Under the pieces are notes generated by a model. It searched no databases. It worked only from the letters and a program-made list of their open reading frames with translations, and was not told the DNA's origin. From assembly GCA_016649795.1 (NCBI GenBank), contig JAENWZ010000174.1:1-5247 (forward strand): a DNA stretch of 5,247 bases. Direction: 5' to 3'. A program made the position numbers and the translations under genes. This DNA comes from Proteiniphilum sp. (GTDB lineage Bacteria; Bacteroidota; Bacteroidia; Bacteroidales; Dysgonomonadaceae). How positions within the stretch are numbered: the first letter of the stretch is position 1; every line of letters begins with the position of its first letter. Shown one piece after another: positions 1 to 5,247 of this stretch.

Positions 1-413
1 AAGGTGCCCGTATGCTTAATGCCGATGGAATCAAGAACATCAATAGTGCGTTCCAGCCCTTTCCGGCCACGGTCGACAGCGTGATTGCTTGCCTGGAAGA
101 AGATATTAAAACCTGCATTCTTCAATGCAACAGCGAACGCATCGGGAGAGCTGAAGGTAGGATAACCGGTATAAGGTTTATTGCCGAGCGTAGTCTCAAA
201 ATTGACACCGGCAATATCTGCTGCCGCTATTTTCTCTTTCACCAGGTAAAAGTAGGAGTCGTACCGATAACTGCCATCATCGGCTCTGGCACTGCGTACC
301 TGTGGCATATGCTGCATCGCATCGCCGGCAAAAAGGAGGGAGACGCGCTTTTCCTGAGATGCTGCAGGAGAGATGATCTGCAAGAGCAAAATGAGTGAGA
401 CAAACGTACGCAT
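1..413 (-). CDS. CapA/PGA_cap-family protein, N-terminal part (runs off left edge)
   Basis: This reading frame is open from an ATG at 413 to the window edge, giving 137 complete codons with no stop, so the C-terminus is missing. Residues 1 to about 19 form a signal peptide (basic MR, then a Leu/Ile-rich core, cleavage probably near PAASQ), so the product is exported. The mature part opens with LLFAGDAMQHMPQ (residues 26-38), followed by NFET (71-74) and SNHAVDRG (109-116). These are the Asp, Asn-Glu and Asn-His-Asp blocks of the PGA_cap family (CapA, calcineurin-like metallophosphoesterase fold). In the family, CapA takes part in poly-gamma-glutamate capsule production, but most Bacteroidota members have no proven role, so I give no gene symbol. 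It lies 57 bp downstream of the S41 protease gene on the same strand, with no strong terminator between them, so co-transcription is possible. No Shine-Dalgarno sequence precedes the ATG. The family call is confident; substrate and function are unknown. Confidence 0.87.
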   Translation of the reverse strand, partial: MRTFVSLILLLQIISPAASQEKRVSLLFAGDAMQHMPQVRSARADDGSYRYDSYFYLVKEKIAAADIAGVNFETTLGNKPYTGYPTFSSPDAFAVALKNAGFNIFFQASNHAVDRGRKGLERTIDVLDSIGIKHTGT

Positions 414-470
414 GATGGTGTAAGATTTAAAACCTCAATGCTTAAACGTTAATGTTCAAACCGTAGTCGG

Positions 471-2183
471 CTACGAGAATTGATTTTTCAGTTTCTCCTT
501 TATTTCACCAGCCGGAGGTACATTCGCAGGTTTAGGTTGAAGAACAGAATGATAGAGGTCAGGGTTTTTGAGCACTTCCACTGCTTTATCGAATACCTTA
601 TCGCCGGAAAGCTGATGAATAAGCACCCCTTTTTTGTAATAATAACGTTGTACTATTTCAGATTCAATCATACTCCTGATATCTTCACTGAATAATTCCA
701 GATCGCGATCCAGGTTGGGGTGTAATTTCTCTTCGAGCGCCTTGTACTCTTCAGCTGCCACATCCATGTATCCTTCAAACTCCATCATGCTTTTCAATTG
801 TTCCAACGAGCGTTCGCTGAACTGATCATACTTGAAATCTTTCGATTTCACGAATTCTTTGAACGAATCATAATCTGTATCAGACATTCGAAACTTCTCA
901 GGTGAGGTGATTGTGCGGTGTTGCTGTACCCACTCCGTCACATAATCGAAAATGATGTAGTCTGCCATCAGGTAGAAAGCGATGGTGCCTCCTGTTTTTT
1001 GAGGTAGGGTGGTGTCGGGTGTGATCCCTCCGCCGTCACGTACTTCACGTCCGTTTCTTGTTTTAAACAGATTGGTGAGTGAATCGGGTACACGGGCTAC
1101 ACTTCCATCAGGGTTGCGGTGCGAGTAATCGAGTGCCTGAATGCAGCGCCCGCTGGGGATGTAATATTTTGATGTGGTTATTTTGATGTTGCCTCCGTAG
1201 GGAAGATCACGGGGTGTCTGTACTAATCCTTTACCGAAAGAGCGGTTTCCAATAATCACGGCGCGATCGAGATCCTGCAGGCCTCCCGCTACAATCTCAG
1301 AAGCAGAGGCCGAGCCGGTATCAATGAGTACCACTATGGGTATGATCTCATCCAAGGGCTGATTCTGTGTGTGATAGGATCTGTCCCATTGTTTTACCTT
1401 TCCTTTGGTGGCGACGATCTCTTCCCCTTTGGGGACGAACAGGTTCACCACGTTGACAGCTTCATCCAGGATACCACCGCCATTACCGCGCAGGTCCATG
1501 ATGAGTGATGTAGCTCCTCTGTTCTTGAGCTCAGTAATAGTCTCTTTCACCCTGTCGGAGCTGTTGGTGGTGAAGCTGCCGAAATGAAAATAGCCGATCT
1601 TCTCTTCGATCATGTCGGCATAGGTGATAGGATCCATTTCAATCTTTTCCCGTTCGATGGATAATGTCTGCTGTTTCTTCTCTCCGGGACGTTGTATGGT
1701 CAGCTTAAGCAGCGTTCCCGGTATACCTTTCAGCTTGTCACTCACCTGTTTAACAGTAGCTTCGCGCATGTCCTCCCCATCGATCTCCAGAATGGCGTCT
1801 CCTGCTTTCAGGCCTGCTTTATCTGCAGGAAGTCCTTCGTAGGGTTCATTGATGATTACCTGCTCATCTTTGTAGGAGATGATCGCTCCGATACCGGCAT
1901 ATTCACCTGTCGTGAGAAATTGAAGATCACCCATATTCTCTTCCGAATAATATTCGGTATATGGATCGAGCCGGGTAAGCATATTGCTGATGGTTCCCTG
2001 CATAAGATTATTCACCTCGATGCTGTCCACGTAAAACATATCCAGCTCACGCAGCAGGGAATTGAAGATATCGATATTTTTGTTGATGTCATAATAACGC
2101 TGATTTTTGTCTTCAGCGGGCGTCTGTGCCACAGCGTTCATCGCAATGATTGCGACCAGTAACAGTAGTATACTTTTTCTCAT
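471..2183 (-). CDS. S41-family C-terminal processing peptidase (CtpA/Prc type), exported
   Basis: A 570-residue serine protease of family S41, which cleaves proteins near their C-termini in the periplasm or at the envelope. Residues 1-19 are a signal peptide ending AVA|Q. A helical N-terminal segment (about 25-85) is followed by a PDZ domain (about 93-170; GIGAIIS and the GLKAGDAILEIDG core) that binds substrate C-termini. The protease core includes DLRGNGGG (230-237), GSASASE (290-296) and RSFGKGLVQ (314-322). Aligning by spacing with E. coli Prc gives the catalytic set Ser293, Lys318 and Gln322: Ser and Lys are 25 residues apart in both, and Gln is Lys+4 in both. All are present, so it should be active. 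About 170 residues after the core (roughly 400-570) form a charged, mostly helical C-terminal extension, ending in a Pro-rich stretch and a basic tail. The stop is TAG. It heads a possible two-gene unit with the CapA-like gene and is divergent from the VanZ-like gene. The natural substrate cannot be read from the sequence. Confidence 0.95.
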   Translation of the reverse strand: MRKSILLLLVAIIAMNAVAQTPAEDKNQRYYDINKNIDIFNSLLRELDMFYVDSIEVNNLMQGTISNMLTRLDPYTEYYSEENMGDLQFLTTGEYAGIGAIISYKDEQVIINEPYEGLPADKAGLKAGDAILEIDGEDMREATVKQVSDKLKGIPGTLLKLTIQRPGEKKQQTLSIEREKIEMDPITYADMIEEKIGYFHFGSFTTNSSDRVKETITELKNRGATSLIMDLRGNGGGILDEAVNVVNLFVPKGEEIVATKGKVKQWDRSYHTQNQPLDEIIPIVVLIDTGSASASEIVAGGLQDLDRAVIIGNRSFGKGLVQTPRDLPYGGNIKITTSKYYIPSGRCIQALDYSHRNPDGSVARVPDSLTNLFKTRNGREVRDGGGITPDTTLPQKTGGTIAFYLMADYIIFDYVTEWVQQHRTITSPEKFRMSDTDYDSFKEFVKSKDFKYDQFSERSLEQLKSMMEFEGYMDVAAEEYKALEEKLHPNLDRDLELFSEDIRSMIESEIVQRYYYKKGVLIHQLSGDKVFDKAVEVLKNPDLYHSVLQPKPANVPPAGEIKEKLKNQFS

Positions 2184-2368
2184 ATTTACTTATAATGCCA
2201 ATATTTTTTATCATTTGTAGCAGCAGAAACCGCTTCCATACTTATTTCAGACAAAGAAACAAATTTTTTGCGAAAATGTCTCTTTCTTTTCGTTATATGT
2301 TCATAAATATCATGGGCAAAGCGGAATATATTTTTAACTTTGCATTCAAAAAATAAGATTGTAAGGTT
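2184..2368. promoter_or_regulatory. Divergent intergenic region between S41 protease and VanZ-like genes
   Basis: This 185-bp AT-rich stretch must hold the promoters for both divergent genes. On the + strand there is an exact Bacteroidota -7 element, described separately. On the minus strand the best candidate is TTTCTTTG (seen as CAAAGAAA at 2252-2259), one mismatch from TAnnTTTG, which would give a leader of about 60 nt for the protease; I found no matching -33 TTTG, so this is weak. No ribosomal, tRNA or riboswitch-like structure is apparent. The reading frames crossing it in both directions have no family resemblance. Confidence 0.6.
2335..2342 (+). promoter_or_regulatory. Bacteroidota -7 promoter element TAACTTTG for the VanZ-like gene
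   Basis: TAACTTTG matches the Bacteroidota primary-sigma -7 consensus TAnnTTTG exactly and sits 26 bp before the ATG at 2369, which would leave a short leader of about 20 nt. No clear TTTG or TTG -33 element lies 19-21 bp upstream. A run of five T (2331-2335) overlaps the start of the box. The assignment rests on consensus match and position only. Confidence 0.6.
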
Positions 2369-2776
2369 ATGCGTACCCTTTTCCGCTATATGTTCCTTCC
2401 TTTTGTGGTTGGGTTTATTATCTTTATCGGAACCTGCCTGGTAGGACCTGACAGTGTGCCAGATATGCCCCGGGGTATAGCATGGGACAAGGTGGTTCAT
2501 TTTGGCATGTTCTTCCTCCTTTCTACTGTATCGCTTTTCGATTATTACAAACTGCACGAAGGAGATCCTTCCATTTTTCGATGGGTGTTATGGGGATTCC
2601 TGATTCCTGTGTTTTACGGCGGGGGGATAGAGTTACTACAAAAATATATATTCACATCGCGCAGTGCAGAGTGGGGCGACTGGATTGCTGATATTTTGGG
2701 CTCTCTGACAGCTACCATCTTTGCAATTATTTATCTGCAAAAAAGGAATAAATCAAGAAAAAATATATCTTTGTAA
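2369..2776 (+). CDS. VanZ-like family small integral membrane protein
   Basis: A 135-residue membrane protein with four predicted helices (about residues 8-25, 43-58, 71-88 and 105-123) and a basic cytoplasmic tail (KRNKSRKN). Two blocks mark the VanZ-like family: DKVVHFGMFFLL (40-51) and, in the second half, GGGIELLQ...SRSAEWGDWIADILGS (84-112), giving the family pattern E..Q.......R...D...D..G. VanZ itself was named from an accessory gene of an enterococcal glycopeptide-resistance cluster, but most relatives are stand-alone genes of unknown function. Nothing nearby (no vanHAX-type genes) suggests resistance here. The start at 2369 is chosen because it sits just after a -7 promoter element and gives a full-length first helix; only a weak purine stretch (GTAAGG) precedes it, too close to act as a normal Shine-Dalgarno. 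The family assignment is good; the biochemical role is unknown. Confidence 0.87.
   Translation: MRTLFRYMFLPFVVGFIIFIGTCLVGPDSVPDMPRGIAWDKVVHFGMFFLLSTVSLFDYYKLHEGDPSIFRWVLWGFLIPVFYGGGIELLQKYIFTSRSAEWGDWIADILGSLTATIFAIIYLQKRNKSRKNISL
2766..2773 (+). promoter_or_regulatory. Possible -7 promoter element TATCTTTG before the SHOCT-DUF4870/ftsE pair
   Basis: TATCTTTG fits TAnnTTTG exactly and covers the last codons of the VanZ-like gene. Transcription would begin near 2780, giving a leader of about 90 nt for the gene at 2871. No -33 TTTG is found at the expected spacing, and the box lies in an AT-rich stretch where chance matches are easier. The downstream pair could equally be read through from the VanZ-like gene, as no terminator separates them. 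Confidence 0.4.
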
Positions 2777-2870
2777 TTGATAGATGGAATATGATTTGAA
2801 GAGGAAGCGTTTAACCGTATGGTGGAATCAATTGATTCGTTTCTCCTTAATTAAATAAAAATAATGCCTT
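2777..2870 (+). other. 94-bp leader with a 14-bp perfect palindrome and a 24-codon ORF
   Basis: The gap between the VanZ-like and SHOCT-DUF4870 genes contains GAATCAATTGATTC at 2825-2838, a perfect 14-bp palindrome, and an AT-only tract before the next start. A short frame from 2784 to 2858 encodes 24 residues, starting MEYDLKRKRLTVWW. Neither has support beyond its presence: one such palindrome in about 5 kb is close to chance, and the peptide resembles nothing I know. No hairpin plus T-run terminator is seen. Confidence 0.35.
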
Positions 2871-3338
2871 ATGAAGTACGAAGATTTAAAAATTCTTGAT
2901 GAATTAAAAGAGAAAGGAAGTATTACCGAAGAGGAGTACAAGTGTGAAAAAGAAAAGATACTTAACGAAGCGGAGAGCTCCTCTGCCTACGCCAGCAGGA
3001 AGCCGTTGTTCGGATTGACTGAGAGCACTTACCTTATGCTTATGCATCTATCACAGTTCGCCGGATTCTTACTCCCTATTGCCGGATTCGTAGCACCCAT
3101 TATTATGTGGATCACAAACAAAGAGAACAGTGCCAGCGTAGACCTGCACGGTAAGAACATCATCAATTTCATGATCAGCTACGCGATTTATGCAGCTGTT
3201 TTATGCATCACCATCATTGGAATACCTGTGGCAATTATCTTAGGTGTACTCTATCTCTTATTTGTTATATTGGCTTCGGTGAAGGCCAGCAATGGCGAAT
3301 ACTGGCAATATCCGCTATCGATACAATTTATTAAATAA
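2871..3338 (+). CDS. SHOCT-domain plus DUF4870 membrane protein
   Basis: A 155-residue protein with two parts. Residues 4-34 (EDLKILDELKEKGSITEEEY and on) form a SHOCT-type helical hairpin with the usual pattern L..L.ELKE.G.ITEEEY...K..IL. Such motifs occur at the ends of many membrane proteins and are thought to mediate oligomerisation or binding. Residues 50-155 match DUF4870 (Tic20-like fold family): LSQFAGFLLPIAGFVAPIIM, then N83-K84-E85, then VDLHGKNIINF (90-100), and two more hydrophobic helices (about 101-137), with a short tail ending YPLSIQFIK. About three or four membrane helices are expected. Its function is unknown. The stop codon TAA shares its last A with the ATG of the following ftsE gene, so the two are probably co-transcribed and translationally coupled. 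No Shine-Dalgarno is seen before the start, only an A-rich tract, as is normal for the phylum. An out-of-frame ATG at 2864 ends quickly and is discarded. Confidence 0.88.
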   Translation: MKYEDLKILDELKEKGSITEEEYKCEKEKILNEAESSSAYASRKPLFGLTESTYLMLMHLSQFAGFLLPIAGFVAPIIMWITNKENSASVDLHGKNIINFMISYAIYAAVLCITIIGIPVAIILGVLYLLFVILASVKASNGEYWQYPLSIQFIK

Positions 3339-4015
3339 TGATTCAGGAACAGTTAGTTAATTATTCGAACGTGCAATTGAATCGCGATGAAAATATCATC
3401 CTGCGAAACGTTAACCTGACGGTAAACCGTGGTGATTTCCTCTATATCATCGGGAAGGTGGGATCGGGAAAAAGTACACTGATGAAAAGCATGTATGCTG
3501 AACTCCCCATTGAGGAAGGTAGTGCACGTGTGTTTGATTATGAACTTGGTACGATTAAGCACAGACTGGTTCCATTCTTACGCAGGAAGATAGGGATTGT
3601 TTTTCAGGATTTTCAACTGCTGATAGATCGTACGGTGGAGAAAAACCTGGAGTTTGTGCTTAGAGCCACCGGTTGGAAAAACAAAAGAGAGATCAAAGAT
3701 CGAATCAATGAGGTGCTGGTGCAGGTGGGCATGCAGAACAAAACCTACAAGATGCCACACGAGCTGTCGGGTGGTGAGCAGCAACGTGTTGTAATTGCAC
3801 GCGCCCTGCTTAATTCGCCCGCGCTCATCCTGGCTGATGAACCTACGGGTAATCTCGATCCTGAAACAGGGAGTCAGATTGTGTCGTTGTTGCAGCAGAT
3901 CTCGGAGAAAGGTACCGCAGTAATCATGTCCACCCACAACTATTCCATTGTGCAGGCATTCCCGGGCAAGATTATGCGTTGTGACAATATGGAATTGGAG
4001 GAGATGCACAGTTAA
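3338..4015 (+). CDS. ftsE: Cell-division ABC transporter ATPase FtsE
   Basis: A 225-residue ABC ATPase without membrane segments, the usual FtsE size. Seen motifs: Walker A GKVGSGKST (39-47), Q-loop Gln90 in FQDFQLL, signature LSGGEQQR (143-150), Walker B LILADEPTGNLD (163-174) and H-loop His200 in MSTHN. The block PFLRRKIGIVFQDFQLL and the segment MPHELSGGEQQR followed by VVIARALLNSPA are typical of FtsE rather than of the LolD/MacB ATPases, its closest relatives and the main alternative. FtsE pairs with the membrane protein FtsX at the inner membrane; in well-studied bacteria the complex uses ATP to control cell-wall hydrolases at the division site. Here no ftsX is adjacent: the upstream neighbour, overlapping by one base (TAATG), is a SHOCT-DUF4870 protein, and the next gene downstream is pyrG. 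All ATPase residues are intact. Translation probably depends on coupling to the upstream gene, since no ribosome binding site is evident. Confidence 0.9.
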   Translation: MIQEQLVNYSNVQLNRDENIILRNVNLTVNRGDFLYIIGKVGSGKSTLMKSMYAELPIEEGSARVFDYELGTIKHRLVPFLRRKIGIVFQDFQLLIDRTVEKNLEFVLRATGWKNKREIKDRINEVLVQVGMQNKTYKMPHELSGGEQQRVVIARALLNSPALILADEPTGNLDPETGSQIVSLLQQISEKGTAVIMSTHNYSIVQAFPGKIMRCDNMELEEMHS

Positions 4016-4128
4016 GGCAATTCCTTCCTTTCCCTTCCTGCAACGCTCTATTTTTTCACTGCATCCGCCACTTCTATCTTTTTTTTTGTACCTTTGCACC
4101 TTTAAAAATTCAACATTATAAACAGTTC
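4016..4128 (+). promoter_or_regulatory. ftsE-pyrG intergenic region with pyrG promoter
   Basis: This 113-bp gap begins with a 19-nt pyrimidine-only tract (4021-4039) and stays pyrimidine-rich to a run of nine T at 4079-4087, directly before the -7 box. No GC-rich inverted repeat precedes the T-run, so I do not call it an ftsE terminator. After the -7 box comes an A-rich leader of about 25-30 nt with no Shine-Dalgarno. Confidence 0.6.
4089..4096 (+). promoter_or_regulatory. Bacteroidota -7 promoter element TACCTTTG for pyrG
   Basis: TACCTTTG is an exact match to TAnnTTTG and lies 32 bp before the pyrG ATG, suggesting a start of transcription near 4103. The position 19-21 bp upstream shows no TTTG; a T9 tract fills the adjoining spacer instead. 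This is the best placed of the three boxes in the window, because it stands in a true intergenic gap just ahead of a housekeeping gene. Confidence 0.68.
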
Positions 4129-5247
4129 ATGATCGTGGCTGATACAAAGTACATTTTTGTTACGGGCGGTGTTGTTTCCTCATTAGGAAAGGGAATCATA
4201 GCGTCGTCGCTCGGTAAATTACTGCAGGCAAGAGGATACAAGGTGACTATCCAGAAGTTCGATCCATACATCAACGTGGATCCCGGAACACTCAACCCGT
4301 ATGAACATGGAGAATGCTATGTGACCATCGACGGGCACGAAGCCGATCTGGATTTAGGACACTATGAGCGTTTTCTCAATATACAGACCACTAAAGACAA
4401 CAACATCACTACAGGTCGTATCTATCAGAATGTGATTCAGAAAGAACGCAGGGGTGATTATTTGGGAAAAACAGTGCAGGTGATTCCTCACATTACCGAT
4501 GAGATCAAACGCAATGTGAAGTCTCTCGGAGTGAAGAAAAAGTTCGATTTTGTTATCACTGAAATTGGTGGTACGGTCGGAGATATTGAATCCACCCCAT
4601 TTCTGGAGGCTGTTCGTCAACTTCGTTGGGAATTGGGAAAAAACTGCTTCTGTCTGCATCTTACTTATGTACCCTATATTGCCGCTGCCGGTGAGATGAA
4701 GACAAAGCCTACACAGCACTCTGTGAAAGAGTTACAGTCGCTGGGTATACAGCCTGACATGCTTGTATTGCGCACAGAACGGAAGCTGAACAAGGATATC
4801 CTGGATAAGGTTGCCCTCTTTTGCAATGTGGAGCAGGGCGCTGTGATGCAATCAATAGATGTTTCAACCATCTATGAAGTGCCTGTGATGATGGAGAAAC
4901 AGGGAATGGATGAAATAGTGTTGCGCAAGATGAACATGCCGCTGGGTGACAGTCCCGATCTGGAAAGATGGAAAGCATTTCTTCAGAAGCGCAAGGATGC
5001 GAAGAAGGAGGTGCGCATTAAGCTTGTGGGCAAGTATGCCGAACTGCCGGATGCCTATAAATCGATCAATGAATCCCTCTCGCAGGCAGCCATCTACAAC
5101 GACAGAAAACTGGTGCTGGATGTCTGTCATTCCGAAAAAATAACAGAGGAGAATGTGGAGGAGATACTGAGCAATGCCGACGGAATAGTCATTGCTCCGG
5201 GATTCGGACAACGGGGAATTGAAGGGAAGTTCATCTCTTTGAAGTAT
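4129..5247 (+). CDS. pyrG: CTP synthase, N-terminal 373 residues (cut by right edge)
   Basis: The frame runs open from ATG 4129 to the window end with exactly 373 codons, about 70% of the usual 530-550. CTP synthase makes CTP from UTP, ATP and glutamine-derived ammonia, the last step of de novo pyrimidine nucleotide synthesis, in the cytoplasm. The amidoligase domain is complete: VTGGVVSSLGKG with P-loop Lys21 (11-22), KFDPYINVDPGT (43-54), Asp75 in ADLDLGHYERF, TTGRIY, RRGDYLGKTVQVIPHIT (107-123), Glu145 in EIGGTVGDIES and the UTP-binding KTKPTQHSVKEL (191-202). Lys21, Asp75 and Glu145 align with E. coli Lys18, Asp72 and Glu140 (P-loop, Mg2+ binding). The glutaminase domain begins near 295 (VRIKLVGKYAELPDAYKSI) and reaches its oxyanion segment IAPGFGQRGIEG (355-366); the nucleophile Cys and the catalytic His-Glu lie beyond the window. 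The start is firm: the next residues align directly with known N-termini. It has its own promoter and is probably transcribed separately from ftsE. Confidence 0.97.
   Translation, partial: MIVADTKYIFVTGGVVSSLGKGIIASSLGKLLQARGYKVTIQKFDPYINVDPGTLNPYEHGECYVTIDGHEADLDLGHYERFLNIQTTKDNNITTGRIYQNVIQKERRGDYLGKTVQVIPHITDEIKRNVKSLGVKKKFDFVITEIGGTVGDIESTPFLEAVRQLRWELGKNCFCLHLTYVPYIAAAGEMKTKPTQHSVKELQSLGIQPDMLVLRTERKLNKDILDKVALFCNVEQGAVMQSIDVSTIYEVPVMMEKQGMDEIVLRKMNMPLGDSPDLERWKAFLQKRKDAKKEVRIKLVGKYAELPDAYKSINESLSQAAIYNDRKLVLDVCHSEKITEENVEEILSNADGIVIAPGFGQRGIEGKFISLKY

Noticed and set aside
12..398. 128-codon + strand open frame near the left edge
   Set aside because: It lies antisense to the CapA-like gene, whose minus-strand product has a signal peptide and clear family motifs; the + frame resembles no protein family.
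456..464. Minus-strand TACGGTTTG as a -7 promoter box for the CapA-like gene
   Set aside because: It has three rather than two bases between TA and TTTG, and no -33 partner, so it does not fit the consensus.
462..475. Hairpin CGTAG-loop-CTACG over the S41 stop codon as a terminator
   Set aside because: The stem is only five pairs, the loop four bases, and on the minus strand it is followed by GTTTGAAC rather than a T-run.
1692..2162. 156-codon + strand frame opposite the S41 gene, and other antisense frames at 480-695, 1405-1587 and 1624-1842
   Set aside because: All are shadows of the protease coding sequence, with no recognisable domains and no promoter or start signals of their own.
2186..2557. 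123-codon minus-strand frame covering the divergent region and the start of the VanZ-like gene
   Set aside because: It overlaps a family-matching gene on the other strand and has low-complexity basic composition without motifs.
2369..2776. VanZ-like gene as a glycopeptide-resistance determinant
   Set aside because: Only the family fold matches; no vanHAX-type genes or regulators are present and most family members have no link to resistance.
4021..4039. Pyrimidine tract after ftsE as triplex-forming (H-DNA) mirror repeat
   Set aside because: It is 19 nt long and its mirror symmetry is broken by one base; too short and imperfect to support a structural claim.
3578..5211. Minus-strand frames antisense to ftsE and pyrG (3578-4099, 4354-4719, 4674-4871, 4709-4978, 4864-5211)
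   Set aside because: Both + strand genes are unmistakable by motif; the antisense frames are Cys/His/Leu-rich by-products of their codon pattern.

Overview
The window is ordinary chromosomal DNA from a member of the Bacteroidota, most likely Bacteroidales. Three signs point there. On the + strand, three gene upstream regions carry the Bacteroidota -7 promoter element TAnnTTTG (as TAACTTTG, TATCTTTG and TACCTTTG). Start codons lack clear Shine-Dalgarno sequences. The proteins (a 570-residue C-terminal processing peptidase with an AVA|Q signal cleavage site, an FtsE with a GKVGSGKST P-loop, a CTP synthase with an APGFGQRG segment) also look like Bacteroidota versions. The phylum call is firm; anything finer is inference.

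Left part, minus strand (1-2183): a secreted S41 (CtpA/Prc type) serine protease is followed 57 bp downstream by the first 137 codons of a CapA/PGA_cap-family metallophosphoesterase-like protein, which runs off the left edge. They may be co-transcribed. Both carry signal peptides and should act outside the inner membrane.

Centre and right, plus strand (2369-5247): a divergent intergenic region of 185 bp leads into a small VanZ-like four-helix membrane protein. After a 94-bp gap come a SHOCT-DUF4870 membrane protein and, overlapping its stop codon by one base (TAATG), an FtsE-type ABC ATPase. A further 113-bp gap with a good -7 promoter element precedes pyrG (CTP synthase), which is cut by the right edge after 373 codons, before the glutaminase cysteine.

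The window combines envelope functions (periplasmic proteolysis, possible exopolymer or envelope phosphoesterase, small membrane proteins, the FtsE divisome ATPase) with a central nucleotide enzyme. I see no mobile element, CRISPR array, tRNA, rRNA or convincing intrinsic terminator. No clearly new system is evident. The point most worth following is the translational coupling of an uncharacterised SHOCT-DUF4870 membrane protein to ftsE, with no ftsX beside it.
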